Below, one piece after another: positions 12,345 to 18,916 of a DNA stretch of 20,875 nt; position 1 is the stretch's first letter, and each line of letters opens with the position of its first letter. The DNA comes from a virus, in IMG/VR virus record IMGVR_UViG_3300020021_000054, positions 1 through 20,875 of that record. The stretch is one strand, 5' to 3'. The notes under the pieces were generated by a model. It was not told the DNA's origin. It worked only from the letters and a program-made list of their open reading frames with translations, and searched no databases. The translations under genes and the position numbers were made by a program.

Positions 12345-14393
12345 ATGCCAAGTTATGATCGTGGTGGTTTCAATACTCAAATGAACGGATATATTGATCC
12401 AAGTGATGTAGGTGCTAGAAATTTAAAGCAAAGAAAAGACGATTTCTATCTTGCAAATTATACTTGTGGCTCTCGTTTTATGATGGAAGGGGCGATAGAT
12501 AAGCGTTTCAAAGTCGGCGATCAGTCGATGTATTCTTATGGTAATCAAAGCATCAATCAAAATTCATATCGTTATTTTTTTAATCTTATCAGACGTCATA
12601 TAAATATGACCTGTGGCTATCAACGTAAAAATCGTAAATCTACTATTGTTATACCAATTCATGATGATGATGATCCATTAGCTGATGATTTCAATGCAGT
12701 TATGAGATGGTGTGAAGATAGAGACGGATTTCAAGAATATCTTTCTGAATCATTTGAAGGTGCTGTTGATGTTGGTGAAAACTTACTTTATATGTATCCT
12801 GATTATACTTTAGACGCGGTGTCAGGTGATTTATTTACTGATAGTGTCGGCTATAATAATTATTTGATTGATCAATATTATAGAAAGCAAGATCTAAGTG
12901 ACTGCAACGGGATATATAGACGCAGATGGGTATCAAAAGAGATGGCTAAGTCTCTTTTAAAAGGATATGACAAAGAAATAGATAAAATGAATCCATCGGG
13001 CATGAAAGATGGTAGATTTCCTTTACAGGCTGAACTTAACAACGTAGCATTGAATAAGTTATTTACTTATGACGAGTTTCATTATCGCACAACACGTGAA
13101 GCGACAATGATTATTGATCCATACACCAGTGAATCAGTAGAATGGGAACAAGACGTAGACGATCAAGAAGATATGATGGAAAGAACCCTTGCACAACAAC
13201 CATGGTTGCAAGTTAAAAAGATGCAGATTCCTACCGTTAAACTTTGTGTTTCTCTTGGTGATAAAACTGTATACGATGGCCCGAACCTTTTAAATATTGA
13301 TTTATACCCCTGTGTTCCTTCAACATGTTACTATGAACCTGATGTTCAGAATCCTGCATGGCGTAAAATGGGCATGATAAGAAATATGCGTGATGCACAG
13401 TTTCTTTATAATATGAGAAAGGTTATTGAGCTTGAAATATTGCAATCTCAAATCAATAGTGGTTGGATATTTCCTACAGATGCAGTAACAGACGTAAAAG
13501 CATTTAGACAAACAGGACAGGGCTTCCTTATACCTCTTAAAGCTGGTCATTTACCTGCTGAAATACAGCGTATTGAAGCTGCTGCGATACCGCAAAGTTT
13601 GATGGAATTATCAGCCAGTTTAAGTGAAGACATAACAAAAATATCAGGTGTTAATGAAGAATTATTGGGAAGTGCCACAGACGACAAATCTGGAATTTTA
13701 TCAATGCTACGTCAAGGGGCTGGACTTACTACATTACAAACAATCTTCGACAAATTGGATTATACCCAACGATTATATGGGAAAATCAGACTTCAGGCCA
13801 TTCGTAAGAAATTTAGTAAAGGTAAGATTCGTAATATATTGGGTCATGATCCAGATGAGCGATTCTTTACAAGTCACAGTCAAAAGTATGGATTGGCAGT
13901 CGAAGAAGGCAATTATAGTACATCTCAAAGACAAATGGAATTGCAACAGCTCTTACATTTCAAAGAACTCGGTATGGGCATACCTGACAAATCAATATTG
14001 CGTGCTGCTTTCATTACCAATAAGCGTCAGATTGAACAGGATATGGAAGAGGTCAATCAACAACAACAACAAGCGCAACAAGCCGAAAGTGAAAGCAAGA
14101 TGAAAGTTGAAAATGCTAAAGTAATGAATATGTTTAGCAAATCTAAATTAGATATGGCTAAAGTTGCAGAAAGTGAAGCCAATGCCCAGAAGCTATTATC
14201 TATGGCAGATCATGAAACAATGGAAGCAGATTATGCACTTGTAGAAACTGCCATGAGACTTGAAGATGTGCAATTCAATCAGATTAAGAATGCTATTGAA
14301 CTTGCTCAAGGCATGAAAATGGCACAGCTTGAACACCAAGCGATGGCACAACAAAATCAAATGGCGATGCAACCTCAACAGATTGAACAATAA
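12345..14393 (+). CDS. P22-like portal protein (682 aa)
   Basis: Dodecameric head-vertex channel through which DNA is packaged and to which the tail attaches. The N-terminal body (FYLANYTCGSRFMMEGAIDKRF..., NLIRRHINMTCGYQRKNRKSTIV) and the central SGVNEELLGSATDDKSGILSMLRQGAGLTTLQTIFD segment match P22-like portals. The last 130 residues are Gln/Glu/Ala-rich helix, like the C-terminal barrel of the P22 portal. The length is close to P22 gp1 (725 aa). AAGGAA lies 6 nt before the ATG. The 66-bp leader is almost pure A/T with ATATAT runs. Confidence 0.93.
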   Translation: MPSYDRGGFNTQMNGYIDPSDVGARNLKQRKDDFYLANYTCGSRFMMEGAIDKRFKVGDQSMYSYGNQSINQNSYRYFFNLIRRHINMTCGYQRKNRKSTIVIPIHDDDDPLADDFNAVMRWCEDRDGFQEYLSESFEGAVDVGENLLYMYPDYTLDAVSGDLFTDSVGYNNYLIDQYYRKQDLSDCNGIYRRRWVSKEMAKSLLKGYDKEIDKMNPSGMKDGRFPLQAELNNVALNKLFTYDEFHYRTTREATMIIDPYTSESVEWEQDVDDQEDMMERTLAQQPWLQVKKMQIPTVKLCVSLGDKTVYDGPNLLNIDLYPCVPSTCYYEPDVQNPAWRKMGMIRNMRDAQFLYNMRKVIELEILQSQINSGWIFPTDAVTDVKAFRQTGQGFLIPLKAGHLPAEIQRIEAAAIPQSLMELSASLSEDITKISGVNEELLGSATDDKSGILSMLRQGAGLTTLQTIFDKLDYTQRLYGKIRLQAIRKKFSKGKIRNILGHDPDERFFTSHSQKYGLAVEEGNYSTSQRQMELQQLLHFKELGMGIPDKSILRAAFITNKRQIEQDMEEVNQQQQQAQQAESESKMKVENAKVMNMFSKSKLDMAKVAESEANAQKLLSMADHETMEADYALVETAMRLEDVQFNQIKNAIELAQGMKMAQLEHQAMAQQNQMAMQPQQIEQ

Positions 14394-14407
14394 AATATAA
14401 GGTATGT

Positions 14408-14509
14408 ATGAAAAAGAAAGAAGAAAAAAAAGAACATAAAAAACATGAAATGAAAGAAGTAAAAATGGCATCTGGAATGAAAATGCCTAAAAAATCAAAG
14501 AAAAAATAA
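14408..14509 (+). CDS. Very lysine-rich basic peptide (33 aa)
   Basis: About half of the residues are Lys (MKKKEEKKEHKKHEMKEV, then MASGMKMPKKSKKK). AAGG lies 6 nt before the ATG, 14 nt after the portal stop. Similar short basic frames are found between portal and scaffold genes of podovirus-like phages; a nucleic-acid-binding or minor head role is possible but unproven. A-rich DNA can also yield this composition by chance, which limits confidence. Confidence 0.5.
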   Translation: MKKKEEKKEHKKHEMKEVKMASGMKMPKKSKKK

Positions 14510-14535
14510 ATCAGCCGTAAGGCTAAGGAGTAAAT

Positions 14536-14736
14536 ATGGCACATAGTAAAGAAGCACATGGTCAAAAGAAAGCGATGGCACAGTTCAATGAAGGTCACTG
14601 GTCAAAAGATCAAGGCGAAACAACTGTTGCAGATGGCAAATATACATCAGGCGAGATGAGTAACCCAGAGCATCTTAAAAAATCTGTAGATATGCTTGCA
14701 AGCTATACAAAAAAGAATAAGATGCAGTATCCTTGA
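14536..14736 (+). CDS. Unknown small structural-region protein (66 aa)
   Basis: Hydrophilic protein (MAHSKEAHGQKKAMAQFNEGHWSKDQGETTVADGKYTSGEMSNPEHLKKSVDMLASYTKKNKMQYP). AAGGAG lies 6 nt before the ATG, a strong site, so it is probably made in quantity. No family recognised. It follows the portal and is followed at once by a structured terminator-like RNA element, closing this transcription unit. Confidence 0.7.
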   Translation: MAHSKEAHGQKKAMAQFNEGHWSKDQGETTVADGKYTSGEMSNPEHLKKSVDMLASYTKKNKMQYP

Positions 14737-14738
14737 GT

Positions 14739-14812
14739 AAGAATACTAGTCTAACTTTTAGGACATTCTTTAGTAAGAAAAATGAGGGTGAAAATCCCTC
14801 GTATTCTTTTTT
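14739..14812 (+). terminator. Cloverleaf-shaped terminator with tRNA-like outline
   Basis: The outer stem AAGAATAC (14739-14746) pairs with GTATTCTT (14801-14808) and runs into a T-tract. Inside are a 4-bp stem GTCT/GGAC, a TTCTT/AAGAA stem, and GAGGG-TGAAAAT-CCCTC, a 5-bp stem with a 7-nt loop exactly where a T-arm would lie. A functional tRNA is unlikely: the D-loop lacks GG, the anticodon loop lacks T33, the T-loop lacks TTC, and there is no CCA. Confidence 0.6.
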
Positions 14813-14900
14813 TATTAAAAAAATTAATTTATATGGCTCACAATATATCTAGAGAAATGTAAGGCGATGTAATTGAAAACATAACCTACGTTATCAGACG

Positions 14901-15074
14901 TTACTTTCTTAAACGTATTAGAATATCACCAGAATATTCTTTATTATCAGTTTTTATAGCTATTTCATAAAGCATTTGAGAGGCACATTCAAACGTTAAT
15001 TGATATTTACGCTGAATATATGATACCGAAATTATACCACGCCTTTTAAAGTCTTGCTTAATCTGTTTTTTCAT
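14901..15074 (-). CDS. Small winged-helix protein resembling the FtsK gamma domain (57 aa)
   Basis: Reverse-strand gene inside the rightward structural block. ISVSYIQRKYQLTFECASQML (15-35) follows the FtsK gamma pattern of S-I-S-x-IQR-x-Y/F-x-I-x-Y-x-x-A-x-x-x-x; the remainder (YSGDILIRLRK) would form the wing. FtsK gamma binds short DNA sequences, so a small DNA-binding regulator is likely. The Shine-Dalgarno is weak (AAAGA). A possible promoter has TATCAT as -10 about 30 nt upstream. The flanking 14813-14900 holds nothing I can support. Confidence 0.6.
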   Translation of the reverse strand: MKKQIKQDFKRRGIISVSYIQRKYQLTFECASQMLYEIAIKTDNKEYSGDILIRLRK

Positions 15075-15130
15075 TGTTATCTTTTTAAATTTGATCTAAC
15101 ATGATAGCATAATCTTTAAAAGGATACAAC

Positions 15131-15412
15131 ATGAAAAAATCAAAAGCAGCAATTGACTTAGGTGTTAACCCTATTTTCGGTAACTTAAAAGGCGCAAGAT
15201 CACATCATGCCCCTGATTATGCTAAGAATAAAGATGATGATGTTATTCCTAAAGTAACTAAAAGTGCTATTCCTAATGAGTACTATGAAATGGATGTTGG
15301 TAAATCAGTCTTTGCACAAGGCAATGGCGATGATCCAGCAGGAGCGTTTTTGCCAACACGTGGAAAAGATAGAGCGCAACCCCATAAAAAAGTAAACGAT
15401 CAGGATCATTAA
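15131..15412 (+). CDS. Unknown structural-region protein (93 aa)
   Basis: Hydrophilic, probably partly disordered protein (MKKSKAAIDLGVNPIFGNLKGARSHHAPDYAKNKDDDVIPKV..., ending QPHKKVNDQDH). AAGG lies 9 nt before the ATG. It restarts the rightward block after the terminator and the reverse-strand gene; a weak promoter may lie in the AT-rich DNA at 15085-15117. No family recognised. Confidence 0.65.
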   Translation: MKKSKAAIDLGVNPIFGNLKGARSHHAPDYAKNKDDDVIPKVTKSAIPNEYYEMDVGKSVFAQGNGDDPAGAFLPTRGKDRAQPHKKVNDQDH

Positions 15413-15610
15413 TTGAAAACTAGATACGAAAGAATTCCTTTGAATATGGGAACAAAAATTAATTGTCATCTTGGAATGTTTGAATTACCCTCCCAAATAT
15501 TAGAAGTAGGAATATTCGATGATTTTATCCAGTGTAAATGTGAAGATGGTATGTATCGAATAAACAAAAATCGCAATGGTTCAATCAATATTAATAAGAT
15601 ATGTGAATGA
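15413..15610 (+). CDS. Unknown small protein starting with TTG (65 aa)
   Basis: The frame begins at a TTG directly after the previous stop, with AGGA about 9 nt upstream; the first ATG would be 11 codons later and lacks a site. The protein (YERIPLNMGTKINCHLGMFELPSQILEVGIFDDFIQCKCEDGMYRINKN) looks like a small beta barrel. It ends ATGA, overlapping the next start by 4 nt, so the genes are coupled. Function unknown. Confidence 0.6.
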   Translation: MKTRYERIPLNMGTKINCHLGMFELPSQILEVGIFDDFIQCKCEDGMYRINKNRNGSININKICE

Positions 15611-16212
15611 CTAAAGAAACAGCAGGTTCAAAATCTAATAAAGCCAAAAAGAATTCAACAGATTATAATATGTTGGAACTTGGTCATGCTATCACAGATG
15701 AAATAACAGAAGAATTTAGAAAATGCAGAGAAATATACAATAAAGTATATGATGAAGATGAATATTGCCTTGTCAGACAGCCTGCAACAGATTGTCTTAT
15801 AAATAATGCTAAACGATATAAATATTATGGGTGGCTTTATCTACCTAAACCGCGACCTGACCAAATGGTTTGGTTATATAATAAAAGACTCGATCAATTT
15901 GTTAAGATGCTATGGGTGCTTCCATCTGCTGCCAGAATGGCACAATTAGCTTCTACACAATGTATAGTACCAAAAGAATATGCTAGAATGCAAGCTTGGT
16001 CTGTAGCATTTTATAAAGGCACATTTTGGGAATATATAAGACATGAAAGTAAAATAGATATGCCAAGCGAACATGAATTCTTTTTAGCTAATAGAGAGGA
16101 ATTGATTAAGGCTGGCTGTAATCTTCCCGATTCTGATGATTCCAAGGCCTTTGATTTTAGTAAAATCAGTGTCAATAAGGTCGAAGACCCTACGAAAACC
16201 ATTTTTGAATAA
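15607..16212 (+). CDS. Unknown phage protein between portal and scaffold (201 aa)
   Basis: Soluble, helical protein with many Trp/Tyr residues in the middle (KYYGWLYLPKPRPDQMVWLYNKRLDQFVKMLWVLPSAARMAQLAST, about 72-117). Its start overlaps the upstream stop (ATGA). Position suggests a head-assembly role, but I know no assigned function. Its last 129 nt overlap a convergent reverse-strand gene, so the C-terminus (FSKISVNKVEDPTKTIFE) and the antisense protein constrain each other. Confidence 0.7.
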   Translation: MTKETAGSKSNKAKKNSTDYNMLELGHAITDEITEEFRKCREIYNKVYDEDEYCLVRQPATDCLINNAKRYKYYGWLYLPKPRPDQMVWLYNKRLDQFVKMLWVLPSAARMAQLASTQCIVPKEYARMQAWSVAFYKGTFWEYIRHESKIDMPSEHEFFLANREELIKAGCNLPDSDDSKAFDFSKISVNKVEDPTKTIFE

Positions 16213-16362
16213 TATTTTTTCAATCTTTTCATCTAAACAAAGACACCCTAAAGGCACATCAGCAATAGATTGTTTTAGCATTTTATTATAATTTTCTAGA
16301 CTTTCAAGTAATTTCTTGTTAATTTCTGTTGCATCGCTAATAGTCAATTTAACTTCAGTCAT
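16084..16362 (-). CDS. RNA polymerase alpha-CTD-like protein on the reverse strand (92 aa)
   Basis: Residues about 35-90 (ADVPLGCLCLDEKIEKILFKNGF, then VFDLIDTDFTKIKGLGIIRIGKITASLNQFL) follow the pattern of the alpha subunit C-terminal domain: DLxLS, an N-x-L-like helix, a DL helix, then the K-x-LGxxxxxxI helix-hairpin-helix. The first 30 residues are helical and could dimerise. It may bind DNA or RNA polymerase partners. GGA lies 6 nt before the ATG, and an extended -10 (TGGTATATT, 16390..16382) lies just upstream inside the scaffold gene. It overlaps the rightward gene by 129 nt. Confidence 0.55.
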   Translation of the reverse strand: MTEVKLTISDATEINKKLLESLENYNKMLKQSIADVPLGCLCLDEKIEKILFKNGFRRVFDLIDTDFTKIKGLGIIRIGKITASLNQFLSIS

Positions 16363-16372
16363 AGGAGTCCAT

Positions 16373-17095
16373 TTGAATAATAATATACCAGAAAATATAC
16401 AAGAACCTAAAAAAGAGCAAGTTCAAAATGATCCACAACAAGGAACGGTTAGCCCATCTATTACAAATGACATCGTGGAAGATAAAAATTGGGCAGCAAT
16501 TAGAGAACAGCGGAAAGCAGATAGAAAAGCACGTGAAGAGGCGGATAAAAGAGCAGCAGATAAGGCAGCAGAAGCTTCAGCATTGAGGGCTGCTTTAGAG
16601 GCTATAACTAATAAGCCACAAATCCAGCAACAATATGGCGATCAAGAAGAAACTGAAGATGAACGTTTAAATAAACGTGTAGATGCTATTATAAAGCAAA
16701 GGGAAGCTGAATATCACAGAAAGAATGAAGAAAGAGAGCAGATAGAATTTCCAACACGATTACGACAAGCGATGCCAGATTTTGATAAGGTGTGTCATGC
16801 TGAAAATGTAGATTATTTAGAATATCATTATCCTGAACTTGTAAAACCATTTTCACATATGCCTAAAGGTTATGACTATTGGGAATCAATTTATAAACTT
16901 ACAAAAAAATTAGTACCTAATCTTGATCATAAGCAAGATCAAAAACGTATGGAACAGAATCTAGCAAAGCCAGGTAGTATATCAAGCACAGGAACTACAC
17001 AAGGTCAAGGAATAGCAGCACCTTCTAGATTGACAGAAGCGCAAAAGGCGGCTAATTGGGAAAGAATGCAAAGAGATAGAAAAGGGTTGAGATAA
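16373..17095 (+). CDS. Capsid scaffolding protein (240 aa)
   Basis: Probable internal scaffold for prohead assembly. An acidic, Pro/Gln-rich N-terminus is followed by a long charged coiled coil (about 38-130: AAIREQRKADRKAREEADKRAADKAAEASALRAALE and KRVDAIIKQREAEYHRKNEEREQIEF), then RLRQAMPDFDKVCHAENVDYLEYHYPEL and a basic C-terminus (AANWERMQRDRKGLR), as in scaffolds that contact the capsid. I start at TTG 16373, which has AGGAG 5 nt upstream; an upstream ATG at 16316 lies in antisense coding DNA with no site. It precedes the capsid gene, interrupted by an HNH gene. Confidence 0.8.
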   Translation: MNNNIPENIQEPKKEQVQNDPQQGTVSPSITNDIVEDKNWAAIREQRKADRKAREEADKRAADKAAEASALRAALEAITNKPQIQQQYGDQEETEDERLNKRVDAIIKQREAEYHRKNEEREQIEFPTRLRQAMPDFDKVCHAENVDYLEYHYPELVKPFSHMPKGYDYWESIYKLTKKLVPNLDHKQDQKRMEQNLAKPGSISSTGTTQGQGIAAPSRLTEAQKAANWERMQRDRKGLR

Positions 17096-17116
17096 AACCG
17101 CTTTACATGGTATAAT
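17087..17116 (+). promoter_or_regulatory. Strong promoter with a dyad-family site in the spacer
   Basis: -35 TTGAGA (17087-17092, five of six), 18-bp spacer, extended -10 TGG-TATAAT (17111-17116, perfect). The spacer consists of TAAAACCGCTTTACAT plus GG. These 16 nt are the reverse complement of the motif at 4037-4052. A protein bound there would block RNA polymerase. Confidence 0.75.
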
Positions 17117-17122
17117 ATTCGC

Positions 17123-17180
17123 AAGTACGCCTAGGAGGCATCCGAAAAACTCATCCTGAAGTTCGGCGTACTTTCTTTTC
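17123..17180 (+). ncRNA. Structured leader or small RNA starting at the promoter
   Basis: The predicted transcript begins at a 9-bp stem AAGTACGCC (17123-17131)/GGCGTACTT (17165-17173) with a 33-nt loop, followed by TTCTTTTC. The loop offers CCGAA, which can pair with TTCGG and compete with the outer stem. It is either a short RNA ending at a weak terminator or a 5' stabilising hairpin for the HNH-capsid transcript. Confidence 0.5.
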
Positions 17181-17205
17181 ATCAGGTTAAAAACACAGGA
17201 GTTTT

Positions 17206-17790
17206 ATGTCTAAAAAAATCAAGACTTGTCAGCATTGTAATAAAATATATTCAAATAAATGTTGTTCAAAGAATTGTTGTTATTCTTGTTATCATTTACT
17301 TGATGAATACGGAACAATTAACCCACCTCACTGGACTAGACAATGCAAACAATGTAAAGAAAATTTTACAAGTAAATGGTGGAAGCAAAAGACTTGTTCA
17401 AAAGAATGTGCTAAAAAAATCCTAATTCATAATAAATTTATTCAATATCGAATTGAAAACAATATTGATTTATCTATACCAAAGAAATTTAAAGCTCCTA
17501 ATGGAAGTGGACATAAAGAACCTCATGGTTATATTTATATTACTAAAATGAGGCATCCTAATGCTCAAAAACATGGAAGAATATATGAACATACATTTGT
17601 AATGTCCGAATACTTAGGGCGTTCATTAATAAAAGGTGAATCAGTTCACCATAAGAATGGTATTCGTGATGATAATAGAATAGAAAACCTTGAACTTTGG
17701 TCAGTAGGTCAACCAGCTGGACAAAGAATAGAAGACAAATTAAAATGGGCTATGAAATTTATAGAACAATACAAGGACTTTAAAAAATAA
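17206..17790 (+). CDS. Free-standing HNH homing endonuclease, copy 2 (194 aa)
   Basis: Same design as the copy at 11452: cysteine knuckles near the N-terminus (C8/C11, later QCKQC and TCSKEC), HGYIYITKMRHPN, then [22 protein letters not shown] and GQPAGQR. The two proteins differ strongly in the zinc-binding half. AGGAG lies 5 nt before the ATG. It separates the scaffold from the capsid gene, a common insertion point for homing genes. It is transcribed from the strong promoter at 17087. Confidence 0.92.
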   Translation: MSKKIKTCQHCNKIYSNKCCSKNCCYSCYHLLDEYGTINPPHWTRQCKQCKENFTSKWWKQKTCSKECAKKILIHNKFIQYRIENNIDLSIPKKFKAPNGSGHKEPHGYIYITKMRHPNAQKHGRIYEHTFVMSEYLGRSLIKGESVHHKNGIRDDNRIENLELWSVGQPAGQRIEDKLKWAMKFIEQYKDFKK

Positions 17791-17937
17791 TTTACATTAA
17801 TCATTAAAATATCATATTGTTAAAATGACTGATCTCTAGAATTCGTCATTCTTCGACTGAAAAGTACCTCGTCCGTACAGCTGTTTTAGTTCACTCGCAA
17901 TGAACATATTATCAACTGTTACCCACGAGGTATTTTT
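17791..17937 (+). promoter_or_regulatory. Capsid gene leader: long hairpin that encloses the ribosome binding site
   Basis: AAAGTACCTCGT (17861-17872) pairs with ACGAGGTATTTT (17925-17936), 12 bp with one G-U, ending one base before the capsid ATG. The capsid Shine-Dalgarno GAGG (17927-17930) is inside this stem. Within the loop are GTTCA-CTCGCAA-TGAAC and a possible ACAG/CTGT pairing. Upstream lie another dyad, AATGAC/GTCATT (17824-17850), and a possible weak promoter (TTTACA, 18 bp, TATTGT). The fold resembles a terminator or a translational switch. Confidence 0.6.
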
Positions 17938-18906
17938 ATGTCATTCCCAACTGGAATCACAAATATTAACAACTTTGCTCCTGAGCTCCCGGTTCAAGCG
18001 GCGGAAGATTTGTTAAGTACTCCCATGTTCAACCTCATACATAGTTTTGGAGTAGATCTACATCACGCCGAATCTTATATCGGTAAAACAACACGTATGT
18101 CACGTTTTGAACGTCTTTCTACCGATGGCGGTCAACTTGACGGAAGCGGTATTGATCCTGCATCTGAAGTACCTGTACGTACAGATATTGATGCAACTAT
18201 GGAAATATACGCTAAATCTATCGTTACTAACGAACAAGTTATTTTGTATGAGAATTCCAAAACTTTAACTAAGTTCACAGCATTGCTTGGACAATGGTTA
18301 AGAGAGAAAGAAGATTTGTTAATGAGAGATTTATTTTCTTCTAGCGTATCTTACATCAATTGTACAGGTGGTACTAACGGAGATCAGCCTTCAAACATTA
18401 GTTTGAATGATATTAATAATATCGAAACTATTTTGTTAGGTAATGATGCTCGTACAATGCTTGTAAGTATTGATGCCATGGATAAGTTTAATACAGGCCC
18501 AACACGTGATGCCTTTATTGCTTTAGCTTCTACTAATCTAACAAACGACTTGCAGAAGGTTCAAGGAGTTCTTTTAAAGAATGCTTACCCTTCACAAGAA
18601 GGTTTAAGACCAGAAGAATATTGTTCTATTTCAAGATTCAGATTCTTTGTTTCTTCAAAAGGTGCCAAGACACCTGGAATTTCTACACTTGGAAGAACAG
18701 TTTATACTATTCCAATGTATGGACTTGAAGCTGCTGCTAAAATTGAACAAAATAGTTATACAGCTGTAGTTGGCTATAGACCGCCATGGGTTGTTTCTTC
18801 TGTCGCACAGAATAGCCAACTTTATGCTAAGTTTGCAATTGCGAGAGCAATTACTAACCAAAACTGGATCTCTGGCTTAAACGCAACAACATTTAGCCCA
18901 TCATAA
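17938..18906 (+). CDS. Major capsid protein, N4-gp56 family (322 aa)
   Basis: Main shell protein, HK97-type fold. The N-terminal part (FAPELPVQAAEDLLSTPMFNLIHSFG), the segment SRFERLSTDGGQLDGSGIDP, and YAKSIVTNEQVILYENSKTLTKFTALLGQWLREKEDLLMRDLF match the N4-gp56-like capsid family. The C-terminal half has GLRPEEYCSISRFRFFVSSKGA and a hydrophobic ending. The length is within the family range of 300-400 aa. GAGG lies 7 nt before the ATG but in a hairpin. It is followed 10 nt later by the next head gene. Confidence 0.9.
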   Translation: MSFPTGITNINNFAPELPVQAAEDLLSTPMFNLIHSFGVDLHHAESYIGKTTRMSRFERLSTDGGQLDGSGIDPASEVPVRTDIDATMEIYAKSIVTNEQVILYENSKTLTKFTALLGQWLREKEDLLMRDLFSSSVSYINCTGGTNGDQPSNISLNDINNIETILLGNDARTMLVSIDAMDKFNTGPTRDAFIALASTNLTNDLQKVQGVLLKNAYPSQEGLRPEEYCSISRFRFFVSSKGAKTPGISTLGRTVYTIPMYGLEAAAKIEQNSYTAVVGYRPPWVVSSVAQNSQLYAKFAIARAITNQNWISGLNATTFSPS

Positions 18907-18916
18907 GGAGTACAAT

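Noticed and set aside
13648-14103. 151-aa plus-strand frame inside the portal gene
   Set aside because: Out of frame within a clearly conserved portal protein, no ribosome binding site, and composition typical of a shadow frame.
14404-14439. 11-codon frame MYEKERRKKRT beside the Lys-rich peptide
   Set aside because: Shares the same ribosome binding site as the longer 33-aa frame and is much shorter.
14740-14807. Functional tRNA gene
   Set aside because: The arms have the right sizes, but D-loop GG, T33, the TTC of the T-loop and CCA are missing. Reported as a tRNA-like terminator instead.
16316-16372. Longer scaffold start at the upstream ATG
   Set aside because: No Shine-Dalgarno there and the codons are antisense to another gene. 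TTG at 16373 has AGGAG at the right distance.
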